This document shows, in pieces, positions 20,642 to 33,300 of a DNA stretch of 64,000 nt. The first letter of the stretch is position 1. Each line of letters begins with the position of its first letter. The notes under the pieces are model-generated. The model ran no database searches and was not told the DNA's origin. It saw only the letters and a program-made list of their open reading frames with translations. The DNA is from Pseudogymnoascus destructans (lineage: Eukaryota; Ascomycota; Leotiomycetes; Thelebolales; Thelebolaceae). The DNA is taken from the NCBI RefSeq assembly GCF_001641265.1, contig NW_020167537.1, positions 434,001 through 498,000 of the forward strand, in the 5' to 3' direction. Made by a program: the position numbers and the translations under genes.

Positions 20642-23004
20642 TTAGAACATGCCCAACAGATCATCATTCGTCTTTTTTCCATTCTGGCCCTGCAACTGCG
20701 TTTGCGGTTGCGGTGGCTGGGACGCTCCGCCAAGATCCATCCCCGCAAACCCATTCATCAAGTCGTTACCACCTGGTTGATATGGCGCTGGTGCGTCAAA
20801 CAAGCCCATCATGTCATTCATACTGCTTGTCTGTGGCGCACCGGAGTCTGGGCTTGCAACCCGCTGCGGCGTGCCAGCCAGACCCTCTAGACCCGAAGCA
20901 CCTCCCAGTGGAGGTGCCTCCGACGATGCTGGTGCCGCGCCATCGAAGTCGATGTCCAGGAGGTTCTCCGCGTTGTTCTGGGTTGTCCCGGCGCTAGTTG
21001 CGACGGAGGCGGCGATCGGGTTCTCGCGCGCATTCTGCATCTGCTCCTGGATTGCAGCGTGTTGGATGGCGTCGGCACCGAAGCGACCTTGGCCAACGAA
21101 GGTCTCCGGGGGCTTGTGGTATACGGACGCGAGAGTAGATAGCTCGGTTAGGAGCGACTCGAGGAGCGAAGGCGGCAGTGAGGTCATCGTTGTGGTGATT
21201 GCGGGCTTATCGGAGAGGATAACGGATTTGGCAGCGTCGAGGTCGCCGGAAAGGAGACGCCAGTAGACGTAGGCGCGGTCGCGGATATCGGGGTTGTCGT
21301 TCTCGGCAGTAGCTTGCTGCAGAACTTGCTGCACAAGTATTTGATTGTTGTCCGGCTTCTTGAGGAAGAGCTTAACGACGGCTGTGAGGATTTGGAGTTG
21401 TGTCTGGTAACTCAACGTTAGCTAGTGTGGTCTTACCTTGTACAAATGAACAACTGACCTGGGTATTCTCGTCCATGAAGCCTTCAACGAAGCCAGATAG
21501 GATCTCATCTGCATTGCTGATCTTTTCCGCATACTCTCCAACAATCCATATAAGAGCGCCACGGGCTTCAGGCTCGTCCAACTCGTCGATGTATTTGCAT
21601 AGTGTCGGAATAATGCCCTCATACCCTGGGTATTTCCTGAAGATATCCTTGATGACAACAATAGCTTCTTGGACGACGTAATTAACCTTGGTAGCGATAA
21701 GATCCAATAGCGTATTCACGCACTTCTCACTGGCACTCTCGATTTTAATGGCAACCTGTCCAATCGCCTTAACCGCGCGTCTGACAAAGTCCATATCCAC
21801 CTCAGCTCCATATTCCTTCAGCTCCGCCAAAAGTTGATCGACGTTCTTGTCGTTAGCTATTCGTACCATAATTTCAAGTTTCTGTAGTTTGACATATGGG
21901 GGGTCATTGTATTTGCAGAAGAAAACGCGGAGTTCCTTGCTTAAAATATCGGGCTTTGCCTGGAGGAGGAGGTCTATGTTCCTCAATGCGACATACTGAA
22001 CTTCAGGGGCGGAGGCGACGAGTGTGACTATCCAAATTAGCAAAGCACTTCCCCAACAAGCGTAAGGTAGAATTTCATACCTAACGGAGGGGCCATCTTC
22101 CTTTGATATTGTACTTGCTGCTCTTGTGTAAGGTTCCTCATGTGGAGGAAGACCACCTTTACTGCAGCAAGGACAACACTGGGGTTGACATGCTGGAATT
22201 GTGGCGATACCCTTTCGCATATATGCTCCGATTCCTTAACATCGGCTGCTTTGTAGTCGGCAAGAGTCGTCAAGATTGTAACCCGACCCCATTCAGTGCA
22301 TTCCGTGAGGGCCATGATCATCTTCTTCAATGTGACAGAAGTAATCCTCAGTGCCTTTGTCTCGGGCGCCGCCTCGTTTATCTCAACTAACGCGGTCACA
22401 GAGTTGGCCACGACCATAGGGTTGGGATCGCCAATCAACTCCTGTAGCCTCTCCAGGAAGCCGTTCTCGATGCACATAGTTGGATTGAGGTCGAACAACT
22501 TGGCAACACATATCGCAGCTGTTTTCCGCACGTATGGGGACTCATCCCGGAGAGTCTTTCGTAGCGGTTCCTCCATATAATCCACCATCTTATCGACACG
22601 AATACATCCCATCGTCCGTATGGCAAGAGCTCGCACCAGGGGGTTCGGGTCCTCCGAATCTTGAACAAAGGTATTGACAGCGAGAATGCATAGATCCGGA
22701 TGCGACTTTGCGTAATTCCTATAATAAAGTGTCAAACGGCATTCAAAGAGAATCAAAGATCACGCCAGGCCTACATTAAATACAGGTAGACAAGCTTCTT
22801 CTGGTCCAGGTCGGGCGTTGCGATATTCTTCAACACATCTGGGAATAAAGCGGACACATCCTTTCCAAGTGTCATAGACATAATCGTCTTTTGAATAGAC
22901 TCTTTTCGTTCCCAGGCGTACTGCGACACCAGACCGGCCCTAAGTTCGAATGTCTCTCCCTTCTTGGGCGCCGCGAAGGCCCCACGTATCTTATTTACCG
23001 CCAT
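20642..23004 (-). CDS. apl2: AP-1 clathrin adaptor complex, beta subunit
   Basis: Four exons: 23004-22775, 22718-22081, 22027-21459 and 21403-20642; 732 aa. All introns are 50-57 bp with GT..AG ends and the sum is in frame. The adaptin N-terminal trunk fills residues 1 to about 580 (RAGLVSQYAWERKESIQKTI, LVRALAIRTMGCIRV, YVRKTAAICVAKLFDLNP, GALIWIVGEYAEKI). A hinge with acidic/hydrophobic clathrin-box-like pieces (NLLDIDFDG, LLGMF at the very end) follows. The ear domain is missing, as is usual for fungal AP-1 beta. AP-1 carries cargo between the trans-Golgi network and endosomes. AP-2 beta is the alternative, but the length and C-terminus favour AP-1. Confidence 0.87.
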
Positions 23005-23981
23005 CGGTGCGGTGGATGGCGAGTCGAGGGTCCACCCCTCATACGTTTTAAGCCTGTTTGCAGTAGAAGTTGACCGCGAGGGCTACGAGTATAAAGATAT
23101 GAGCAACTCTGGGTGCGACGACAGAGGTTGGCAATGTGGAAGAAGGAGGCAATTGTCGAATCTATACACCTGTTACCTGATATAGCATGCGTGAGTTACT
23201 TTTCAGCCTTCTCGATGCGTCGCAGCGCTAGTGGCGGAGCGGAGCGGAGGCTTGGCACCCATGGTTGTCTATATTGTCATGCATCACAACACCCAACCAG
23301 AGAACATATTTGCAAGTAAATCGCCCGTCTAAAATGGTAAGTTGCAAAGCAAAACATATCTTGATCCAGGTTTTAATACAATACAGTCTAATTTCCCAAA
23401 CCTACGCCGCCTCTTTGTGGAGGCTCGCACTGATGCAGAAGAAAGTACCTACTCGAGGACAGCTGTGAGTTTTCGCGTCAACCCCCCTATTCAGAGTTGA
23501 GGCTGATATATCACAGTTCTACAACCTTGTGCTGTTCCTATCTTCAGTCACTGTCTTCAGTCTTGCTGCTCAACGCATCAGGGGCGGGAAAATCACAGCT
23601 CCATGATGAGTGTCTAATGGTGTCACATGAGCATGTCAGATACTATTACTCAAGCCTATGAGAACCGGGCACTGGCTGTAATCTGGTGGGCTCTGGTACG
23701 AGTATTGCAGAGAATATCTATGTTGGCTCTGTCGATTTAACTTCACGTTCTCACGTTGGATAGTAGTGCGCGGCTGGATGCTGCGTTTTGAAGATTAGGC
23801 CGCAAAGAAGAAGCATCGGTACCAGATGGGTTGTTGACCAGCAGAGACTCAGTCGCCAGGGCACCAATGGCAAATCGGGTATATACGCTAGCTACGCCTG
23901 TAATAGTCCCACAATCTCATCCTCGAAAGCCACCCCAAGTTTCGTACAGCCATGCTCGAATGGTGCAACTTTACGGGCCAC
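23005..23981. other. intergenic, nothing recognised
   Basis: 977 bp upstream of apl2 and downstream of the carbonic anhydrase pseudogene. Open frames here are short and resemble nothing. It should contain the apl2 promoter. Confidence 0.5.
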
Positions 23982-24558
23982 CTAGACAACCTGTCTAACC
24001 TTTCCGGTCTCAACCTCATACACCCATCCAGTAATAGGCACCTCGTCATTTATCAACGGCGTCTCCTTCAACAACTTCACATCATCCCTGACAGCATCCT
24101 CAAGCTGTGGGAATGTCTTGAAGTCGTTTCCAAAAGCACTCAAAGCCTCCTTGGCTTCCGCACTGAGATTCTTCTCCACGAGGCCTGTCGCTATATCGTC
24201 GTCGAAAGTAAGCATGCCATAGTCGGTATGCTTAACGAGGATGATCTCGTTTGTGCCGAGAAGCTGCTGCGAGATAACGATCGAGCGTAACGCATCTTTA
24301 GCATTAGCGCTTTCGAACTACGTGGGCGTCGCCGAGGCGCTACCATAGGCAGCGGCAGGGTCGATTCGGGCATCCATGCCTTGGGACAGTCAGATGAGAA
24401 ACGTAGGGGTTGATGGGAAACGTACAGGTCAGGACAACGTACTTCTTCGCAGGCGGCAGGGCAAGATGACCCTTGGTAAATGCAGCGGCATATTCGGTGT
24501 TCTTGTCGACGAGGTTCTTCTGGATCTCCGACATGGTTTCTGGGGGGACAGGGATCAA
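23982..24558 (-). pseudogene. beta-carbonic anhydrase, decayed
   Basis: Minus strand. Exon 1 (start 24534 or 24558) reads KKYVVLTC, the first zinc-binding Cys. A short intron (GTACGT..CCAAG) then joins to MDARIDPAAAYG. The following LGDAHVVR segment is one base out of frame, and an in-frame TAG follows; KDALRSIVISQQLLGTNEI returns to frame. The second zinc site reads HTDYGM where the family has HTDCGM, so one zinc cysteine is lost. The C-terminus (GWVYEVETGKVRQVV) is normal. Two indels plus the lost ligand mean no working enzyme. The intact family hydrates CO2 to bicarbonate. Confidence 0.82.
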
Positions 24559-25846
24559 ATGCTTTGCTACTTTGGGGTATATATGAGATTCTTTAGTTTG
24601 AGTAACGATATGGATGGTTCCAAATTTTTGATGTCTTCTTGATATTATATGGGGTTCCTTATTATCATATTATCTGCATTATCTCCGTGGGATGCCTTTT
24701 ATAATATGATAGCTAGCCACACAGAAGCTTCCGTCCTCGCACCTGGGAAAGATGAAGCCATACTGTCGATCATCCCCAATCTAGACATTCCAAACCGGCA
24801 AACGACTGAACGAGCGAATGGCACCATGGTAGGCCAATTGTCACCTTTAGATAGCCATGGCACCATACTCCGGGAGCCTTGTTTGAGGCGAAGTTGGTGA
24901 CAGAATTTACCAAGATAGGCCTCATGGTGCATTGGAGGTGTTCATGCCTACCCAATCCTATCAAACCAAGCACAGGGAACAGATTCTGCACGATATGATA
25001 CGGCATGATAGGCATGGGCCATATAAGGCGTGATGACTTATTCGGACCTTGCTTGATCCGAACGGGAACTCGCACTTCCAGATTGCAAGCTACCCCTCAC
25101 TGTAAATCATTGTATGGTGTGATTCATAGGATTTGTACTGCTACCCGAGATGGAGTTGTGACATTGCCTATCAAGTCTTATATCAGAGCAGCCAAACTAA
25201 TTCTATTCAAGTGCAACTTTACGTAGGAACGCCTCACAAGAAGCTAGCTGAAAGGCGGCGCTTATGATGGAGGGGTTCAGGGTCCTGCGCCAAGACCATT
25301 GTCTCAGCGGGGTTCAAAAATAAACTTTTTGGGTTGCGGGGTAGTCGCGTGAAAATCATACGACTTTTTGAAAGCTGCTTTCATAGAAGGCTTAACGTGT
25401 GGTATACAGTATGTATATAGAATTACTGTGCATGCCAGACATTAAGCTTAAAATTGAGTGTGTGGAGTGCCCGTTGATAACATACGAGTTTACCCTGATT
25501 AATGTAGGCATATGGAGGCGATCGAGGATATATCACCAGATTGTAAGGCAAGAAACACAATATTACTCTAGTTCTGGGAGAATAGATATGTGCCGTACCA
25601 CATGTGAGAAGAATAGCTTAAGCCAGCGACGATAACACCCGGAATTGTGTATTCTGATGAGGTATATGTACCTCTTTCTATGTTCACCAACCCGTATGGC
25701 CAGTCTCAAGTGGGCGGAGGCTTCCCACAGCACCAGTCATCAATCACGAAGTCCTGCCTATCACCTTCGTGCTCCAGTAGCTGCCATTCCATAGCTGTCT
25801 TCTACCCTCCCATATGCAAACCATGACCCCTTGCATGACTATCCAC
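24559..25846. other. intergenic, nothing recognised
   Basis: 1,288 bp between the carbonic anhydrase pseudogene and fra2. No frame with family resemblance, no tRNA fold and no terminal repeats were seen. It could be old repeat sequence. Confidence 0.45.
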
Positions 25847-26358
25847 CTAAGCTGAGGTTCCCATCACAACCTCTCCTGTCGTCGCCTTGCCTGGTGGAAC
25901 AGTGCCAGGGGCCTGTTCTTGCCATTGTTCCGGTGTATAGCACTTCGGTGTCCACGCATGGATTGCTGCGATCTCCGCCTTGAGTGCCGTGTTCACAAGT
26001 CTGTGTCGGGCGAGCGTCGTCTTTTTCGCAAATTCTGGAGAGACGATGATAGCAGAGAAGGCTTGTCCACATCCACCTAATTCCGTCAGCTTGTGTCCTT
26101 ATGCTGGCTCTGTCGACCATTGCCCTCCATGCTACTCGCCTGGAGACAGAAGTGGGGAGTCGGCTGCTTACCTGACATATCTTCGATTTCCACATGTGTC
26201 GCGCCAATCTTCTCGGTGAGTGCGGCCTTCAGCCCTGCCTCTGTAACGCCCGACGCCTCAGCCATGGCGAATATAATGCGAAAATCCTCTGTCGGCGTGG
26301 ATTTGTCGACCTTGTTCTCCGCGGCGTTATCAACAGTTTTGTAATCAGCCATCGTCAT
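25847..26358 (-). CDS. fra2: BolA-family protein, BolA2/Fra2 type
   Basis: Two exons, 26358-26172 and 26076-25847, 138 aa; the 95-bp intron (GTAAGC..TTAG) joins EDMSG to GCGQAFSAIIVSPEF. The BolA fold covers residues of about 25-110: THVEIEDMSGGCGQAF, then RHRLVNTALKAEI with the conserved His, IHAWTPKCYTPEQW. The conserved Cys-Gly and the TPEQW tail are those of cytosolic BolA2/Fra2. With the monothiol glutaredoxin this protein binds a 2Fe-2S cluster and reports iron status to iron-responsive regulators. Bol1/Bol3 mitochondrial paralogues are less likely. A divergent NIF3 gene starts 146 bp away. Confidence 0.87.
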
Positions 26359-26504
26359 TTTACCGGGCGGGAGCTACTGTAAGCGGCGGGGAGCTTGGCA
26401 CCCCTATTGATTTGTGGGCAGTATGAGGGAGCTTCGATGCTCCACAAGACTTTGCTGATATGTACTCGACGACCTTCAGCAGAAGATTTGGGACAGTTGC
26501 CGGA
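26359..26504. promoter_or_regulatory. short shared promoter of fra2 and NIF3 gene
   Basis: Only 146 bp separate the two divergent start codons, so core elements must overlap or lie in leaders. No TATA box is obvious. Confidence 0.5.
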
Positions 26505-27745
26505 ATGTCTAGTGCTTCATCATCGCCATTTACGCAGGCAGTTGTGGCGGCTGTGAGGAACTTGTACGTGTAACACACCATTCGATGTGTTGTGAGCAAC
26601 GAGACTAATGCCGTTGGAGATATCCCGAGAAACTGGCGGATAGCAGTTTTGATAACACAGGACGTGAGTTTTATACACCTTATTTGTGCTCTTTATTGCC
26701 TCATAACAAAGAATCATCGCGTCTCTGAATCAAAAATAACACGTGACAGTTCTCCTTGAGGCACCACATCGGAAGAACCACCTCAAGAACTCGGTGCTTT
26801 TAACAGTAGACCTTACGAAGGGAGTCGCAGATGAAGCAATTAGGAGGAAGGACTCAGTAGTCATTGCATATCGTGGGGCTTATATTCCTATTCAACCAAG
26901 ACGTTTACTAACACTATTACTAGATCCAATCATTTTCCGAAGCCTGAAAGCTATCACCCTTGCAAACACCCAGCAACAGTCACTCCTCCGTCTAACTCAA
27001 GAGGGTATCAGTGTCTACTGTCCGCATACAGCGGTTGATGCTGCGCCCGGTGGCCTCAATGATTGGCTCGCAGACGTGGTAACAGGAAAGGCAAACAGCG
27101 AAGGACAAAGGTAACATTCCTAAGCCTACCACAGTACCAGAACTAACTTTCCAAAGCGACGCCGCAGCACATACCAAGGAAGTCATAACCCCAGTTAAAG
27201 ATGCCGTTCCAGGCTTCGAAAGCGCCGGTTATGGCCGCATTGTCCACTTCGAGCAACCTCAACGACTCGGCACGCTAGTGGAGCGGATCACAAATGGCCT
27301 CGGGCCTCTATCAGGAATCTGTCTAGCCGTCCCACAGGATACCCCTACGGGTTCCAAGGCAGATCTTAAAATCTCCTCTGTTGGGATTTGTGCCGGCTCT
27401 GGTTCAATGCTCAATGGGCAGGATGTGGACTTGCTGTTCACTGGGGAGCTGAGCCACCACGAAGCGCTGGGGGCAATCGAGCAGGGTAAGGTTGTTGTCA
27501 CGGTGTTTCATAGTAACTCGGAGAGGAGATTCTTGAGCCAAGGGATGAAGCAGGATCTTCACACGCACATCGCCGAAGCATTGAAAGCCCAGGCCGCGAG
27601 TACGAGGCTGGATGGCGCAAACCCGGTAGCTGGGGAGGTCCCCAGTTACCGGGTTTGGTTTGACGTCGCCGACTTTGAGGTGGCGGTTAGCGAGGTGGAT
27701 AGAGATCCGTATGAGATTATCGTGGCAGGGTCGAGTGGTTGGTAG
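26505..27745 (+). CDS. NIF3-family metal-binding protein
   Basis: Five exons: 26505-26563, 26620-26663, 26750-26872, 26924-27110 and 27157-27745; 333 aa, total length in frame. The joins rebuild NLYPEKLADSSFDNTGLLLEA, VIAYHPIIFRSLKAI and the rest. Intron 3 has a perfect TACTAACA branch site. NIF3 motifs: FDNTGLLL, AYHPIIF, VYCPHTAVDAAPGGLNDWLA, then FTGELSHHEALGA and FHSNSERRFL in the C-terminal half; these supply the His/Asp/Glu ligands of the two-metal site. The family is conserved from bacteria to humans, and its reaction is debated (GTP cyclohydrolase I-like or a hydrolase). Tail-to-tail with vps51, 87 bp apart. Confidence 0.88.
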
Positions 27746-27832
27746 GTATGAGGGCGAAATGTAAAACAGCTCACATAGACTGCAACTATTTGATAAGTTT
27801 TGAAGTTGGCATCAGAGTTGTGGCTGTAGAGG

Positions 27833-28795
27833 TTATCTTTTTGCCTTTATATTGACCCAACTTCGCTCGTTCGGGGGCTCCCCACGTAATGCCGCTTCGC
27901 CGTCATCTATGCAATCCTGCACATCCATTCCGCCTTTGCCTTGTTCTTTCCAGTTCTCTAGAACTCTGAGGACTGGCTCCCACACGTTTCTCGCATCTTC
28001 TTCGTTGCCATCCGCTACCAAAGTTCGTAATCTCTCAGGGGTATCAAGCACCTTCCTAACCGCATCTTTTGCCTTCCTCTTCTTCACCGCCTTCTCCCTA
28101 TCCTCTTCGCTCATCTCTGCCTCGGCATGCTGGGTTAAAGTCATTGAAGCCCTCAGATCAGCCTTGGCAGCATTCGCCCTCTCATATATCTGTGCAATTG
28201 CGGGGTCCAGCGTCGAGGCCATCGGATTTAATGGATCCATATTAGCCCTCATCTTCCTTATAGTCTCAGTAGCGGCAATGAGTTTCGAGTAATTGTCATA
28301 AACAAGCGCCTTCTTCTCTGCGTCCAAAGCTCTGATGTCTATTAACTACGGGTTAGCATTCGACAATCCATACAGCCGCCAACTCCTCATTGTTCCGGGG
28401 GCAGGAACATATCACCACTAACCTGTCAGCACACCATTATATGTCCTCAACAGCTCCTGTAAATTTTGTGTCTCCAGCACCCTCTTCACATACACCTCCC
28501 CATCAAACCCCTCCTGGTCCATCTCGCTCTCTTGGACATCACTCTGGTCATTAATCGAGTATTCACTGCTAGCATCGTCGATATCCCCTTTCCCTGATTC
28601 AGCCTCCGCAGATTTAATATTATAGTATTCCCGTAGGGCCGCGCGGTTCCGCCGTGGTGCTGGGCCCCGATTGGGGGATGAGCTACCGATCCAGGGACTG
28701 TCAATGCTGGCGCGCGAAGAGCCAGTCGGGGTATGAATCTGAGGTATTTGACGGCGGGGGAGAGAGGATTCGCGGGGGCAGGCAATAGTCGACAT
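27833..28795 (-). CDS. vps51: Vps51, GARP tethering complex subunit
   Basis: Two exons, 28795-28423 and 28338-27833, 292 aa; the 84-bp intron joins YNGVLT to DIRALDAEKKALVYDNY using an AATAG acceptor. The conserved core is ELLRTYNGVLTDIRALD followed by NYSKLIAATETIRKMR and MDPLNPMASTL; the remainder is helical and charged. An N-terminal Ser/Pro-rich region of about 85 residues is disordered. Fungal Vps51 proteins are short like this one. GARP tethers endosome-derived vesicles to the trans-Golgi network. The family is shared with exocyst and COG-type tethers, but the core motif is specific. Confidence 0.88.
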
Positions 28796-29094
28796 GGTGG
28801 ATGGTGGGATGGTGTTTGGAATTTAGAGTTGGGACAACGATGAAGTTGGGAGGTAGGCATCATGCAAGGTACCATTCGAATATTTAGCGCAAGGCTACCA
28901 ACAAGGCTGTGAGGCCTTCATTTACTCGTTATCAACCACTTCTGAAGGAGCAACATCTACTTGGTCCCTCAGCGCATATGCGTCTCGGGAATCCCTGCTT
29001 GTAGATTTCACCACCTTGATGGGAAATGACTATACGACTGTACCGTTAAATCCATACGAGGTTTGGCCGGCGGCTCCCAAGAGCTACCCATACA
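28796..29094. promoter_or_regulatory. shared promoter of vps51 and rmi1
   Basis: 299 bp between divergent starts; no clear core element was seen. Confidence 0.4.
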
Positions 29095-29787
29095 ATGGCT
29101 GCTAGCCTTCCAGCTGTTACCGATGGCCTCCTCGCGGCTGGCTTTCCCAGGCCCTCTTCACAATGGTTATCGTCCCTCATTTCGGGTGTCCGTGGTAGCA
29201 ACCCACCACAGACTGTGCTTGCGGCAACGGCGAAGCACCGCCTGATGCTTCTCGACCTCACTTCACCCTCTCTCTTCGACCCCTCCGCGGTTTCTCTCCC
29301 TCCTAGCCTTTCTGAACCCGCAGTCAAGGAACGGAAGGTTGCACACTCAGTATTGGTTCAGGTATTGGCTGTGGAAGATATGTCGAAGTCGCGCTGGGAG
29401 CAGATCGAACTTATTGAAGCTATGGAGCGCGGTGAAAAGACTAAGGGGAGGGAGATCGTACGGGATGTGCCAGGAGAGGAAGGGGAGAATGGAGTTCGTG
29501 TTGGAGCGTCACTCGTTGGGCTGAAAGGCGGACCACATAAGCTTCTGCTGGAGGATTGGAAGGGGCAGAGAGTGTACGGCATGGAGATCGTGGGTGTGCC
29601 AAAGGTGGATCTGGGGATGAGCATTGGTACGAAGATTTTGCTGAAAGGAGTTACAGTAGCAAGGGGCATGGTACTACTTGATCCAGCAACGACGGTTGTC
29701 CTTGGAGGAAAGATCGATGCGCTGCATGAGGTGTGGACCAAGGACAGGAAGAAGATACTCAAAGAGGCAATCGAGGGTATCCATTGA
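29095..29787 (+). CDS. rmi1: Rmi1, RecQ-mediated genome instability protein 1
   Basis: Single exon, 230 aa, close to the size of yeast Rmi1. The N-terminal helical part (SQWLSSLISG) is followed by an OB-fold: HSVLVQVLAVEDMSKSRWEQ, KLLLEDWKGQRVYGMEIVGV, GTKILLKGVTVARGMVLLDP, VVLGGKIDALHE. Rmi1 binds topoisomerase III and the BLM/Sgs1 helicase and stimulates double Holliday junction dissolution. The start is the only ATG near the beginning of similarity. Divergent from vps51. Confidence 0.87.
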   Translation: MAASLPAVTDGLLAAGFPRPSSQWLSSLISGVRGSNPPQTVLAATAKHRLMLLDLTSPSLFDPSAVSLPPSLSEPAVKERKVAHSVLVQVLAVEDMSKSRWEQIELIEAMERGEKTKGREIVRDVPGEEGENGVRVGASLVGLKGGPHKLLLEDWKGQRVYGMEIVGVPKVDLGMSIGTKILLKGVTVARGMVLLDPATTVVLGGKIDALHEVWTKDRKKILKEAIEGIH

Positions 29788-30356
29788 GAATAGGCGTCAG
29801 CGAATAGCTATCTGAAGTAGTCCATGCACAGTATTGGGTGCCATATATGCACCTGCGGTGTTTTTACTGTCATTTAAAACGAATTATCAGTAGGAGTAAT
29901 ATTCCTCGCGATATCCACCATATCTTTTACATATTAACAATCTTTGAGGATAAGCAAAGTGTACTGATGGCAGGGTTTCATACTCGGTCCCTATGCCGGA
30001 TAATCGTATGACCGAGATCTTCTATCTTGGTGGGTAACCGTGAACTTCCCAAGGTGGTTATCAAAATAAGCATTCACTTCGTGTACGATTCTATATTTGA
30101 AGATTTCTTATAAATTCTGTCTTTGGCATATAGGAGCAGCGCTCTTCAAAAAAAATTGTCTCTGGTGCAGATTTGCCCAAGCTCATCTCACGACGCGCCT
30201 AAAGCTACGACTTACCTTTGTCTTGACGTGCATCCAGTTTCACTACCTTCGATAAGATAGACACCCCAACACAAGGCCTCACATCCCCGCAATCGATGTT
30301 GTTTGACATCGAAACGTCTATCCTAGAGGCCTAACACTCGTTGACTTATTCCGAAG
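29788..30356. other. intergenic: 3' flank of rmi1 and promoter of msn5
   Basis: 569 bp, AT-rich; nothing beyond flanking regulatory sequence was recognised. Confidence 0.45.
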
Positions 30357-33300
30357 ATGAGTGTCTCGGCCGGCCACGACCAAGCACCAGCGGCGTTAGA
30401 AACGAGGTTTGCAAATGGCAGTGACTCTAACCCTCTAGCCCAAATCCACGAAGCTCTCACTGTCGTCCACAGCCCGTACTCCTCAAACGAATCTCGAAAA
30501 CAAGCTTCTGCATACCTCGAAGGTATTAAGGCGGACAATGCAGCACCGTACCATGGATTTACCCTAGCCAGCGACAAGAACCAAGAAGCGGTTGTCAGCC
30601 ACTACGCCCTATCCCTACTCGAGCACGCCATAAAGCACCGATGGAGCGAATATAACTCATTCGAGGAGGAGGCCATGAGGGGGTGGGTCCTGCAGCTATC
30701 CGAGAATGTCTCGCCGAAAGACCCTCTATTCATACGGAACAAAACTGCGGAACTATGGGTGGAAGTGGCAAAGAGGAGCTGGGGATCACAATGGTTGGAT
30801 ATGGATACGCTCCTGGTGAGCCTGTGGAACGTCCCTGGTTCAGTCGTACACAAGGAATTTGTTCTCTTCGTACTAGAAACCCTGTCAGAAGAAGTTTTCA
30901 ATCGGGATGATGGCATCACGGCTATGAGAGAGACTGTTCTAAGCAAGGCATGCGTTGAGATCTTTACGCCCGGACAAGTCCTCCAAGAGGCATTCCCAAA
31001 CCGACAGGTCGGGGCCAATGTGCGTTGTGGTGATGAAGGGTGGCTTGTCAGGCTTGGAGCCTTGCTAGACCAGTGCGTTGAGAATGACGTGCAGAGCAAC
31101 GAGCAATACCGCGGCTGTGCAGTCAAGATTCTCTCTGTTTACAAGTCAATAATGCCATGGGCTATTCCGAAGGCCATTGCAGCTGCTTCATGCGTGTTTC
31201 ACATGAGCAGAAGTTTGGCTTCACCAAGCGTTGCTGTTCAACAGGTACGTTTTGGCTCTCCTGTCACAGAACTTCAGCTAACAGATCAAGGCCTCACTTG
31301 AAGCATTACACGCATTATACAGTCGTACTCATTTCACAGACGAGGAGTTTCTTTCTCTTGTTAGCCCGATGTATACAACTGAGCGAGTTAATCTCCTCCG
31401 TAAAGTTTATGAATGGTCAATAATCGACCCCAATGACATTGATGACGAGAAATATCTCCTTGGGAAAAGATTCTCGGAAGTATGTTTACCTTGATTCTCT
31501 TTTAAATACCTTTACTGACAGTTGGTAGATGATGTCTAAACTGGGAAACTTCATTGGCCAAAAAATATCATCGATCCCCGAGGATTGTGATCTGCCAAAT
31601 CTCCTAAACCTTTTCTTTTCCATTGTACAAAATCAAAGCTTTGTTGTCGCGATACCCGTCCTCGTTACTTGGACACATTTACTTCGTTCTGAAACTATCG
31701 TCGATTCTCCTACTACAGCGCACCTTATTGCTCCGCTACTCGAGCTCTGCAGCTCAAGACTTATCAGATATGAGAACCTGCCAGCAGATTCCGAAGACCC
31801 TTCACTTGCGCTCCTCGTGGAAGATATCGACACGATCCCGGAGCGGCATGCCTTCCTTGGAAATTATAGGCGTTACAACGTGCAATGCATCGAGTTGATT
31901 GTTCGGAGAAAGACTTCTGACGCAATATACCATATTTTGAGCCAGGTTTGGCACTCAATCGAGCGTTTATATGATGGAATCCCACCATTTTCTATCGAGA
32001 CATATTCGAAAAATTCGCCAGCAATACTTCGTGTCGATGCCCAATTCACAGTCGTTGAAGCAGCACTAAAGGGCTACATGAAGTGGAGAGATACGCATGG
32101 TTCGAATCCACAAGAGGACGAGCAAAAGCGAGCCAAGATGGAAGATGATTTCCAGGGCTGGTGTGAACGCTTGTTAGGCATGAGCTTTGAGGATCCGATC
32201 ATTAGAATGCGGGCCCTACAGCTCGCTGTTTTATTCTCAACTTCAGCACTAGACAAAAAGCCAAACTTCATGCTCCAGGTTCTTGAGCACGTACTTATGA
32301 CACGACTCGTTGACCACCCGAAACATCGAGCCTATTCAGATGCAGTCAAGGAATTGACCAGCGATTCAATGCACGAATTGTCAAGATTAGCGACGAAAAT
32401 GCCAGACCATCTCTTAGAAGTTTATGACCAGCTAGAAGCCAAAGTCAGTGAAATTATTGCTGCTGGTAATATCGAATCCAGGCAGGAAATTTCCTACAGA
32501 ACCTTCTTATTTATCATAATCCACCGCGCAAAAGGGATCGATCCCGCAGTACGATTGGAGCGCTTACAATCTTTCATTATCCCCGTTAAGCAAATGTGGC
32601 AAGATCCTGCTCTGGATACGTCTCTGTCGTCCTTCGACGGTTTTTGCGATCTTCTGGGCCTTGGGAAAGTTCGAGAGTATTTGGTGTCACGACAGGTCCA
32701 TAAAATCCAAGACTGGGGCTCCTCTGCCCTCGACGACGAAGGCATCGCTATTCAAACTGAGCTTACTGAGCGTCTTAAAACTCTACCTCTGCGTCCTACC
32801 AAATCCTTCTTGGGGTGCTCAACCGACAAAATAGAAAAGGACACAGAACCGTACAATACAACGTGCTCCCTCTGGCATGACTCGGTTCCTCTTATGCTCC
32901 CCGGCCTCTTGAAATTTCTCGGCCATGCACATGCATTCCATAACCCGGCAAACTGGTCTGGCCTTCCTCAGGAGATGCAGCCGATTGTATCTCGGATATT
33001 GACTGATCGATTCTGGCAATCTGGTATTTCGGGGGGAAGTAAAGATGACTTTTACGCACGTGTTTCCGGTACAAGAACGACGATGGAGGGATTCGCATCT
33101 TCTATCCGCGGGGCTGTACGAGCAGTGAGAGAAGCTTGCTACTCTATCCTTTATGGTCTCAGTCGCCTCAATGTTCACTTCTATGGATTTCAAGAACTCC
33201 CTGGCCCGTTGGCAAATGCCTTATTCGCGGATGCGCACTTCCTTTCATCCCACCAGCTTATTAACTTGATGACATTGGTTCGATATATGGTTGATGACTG

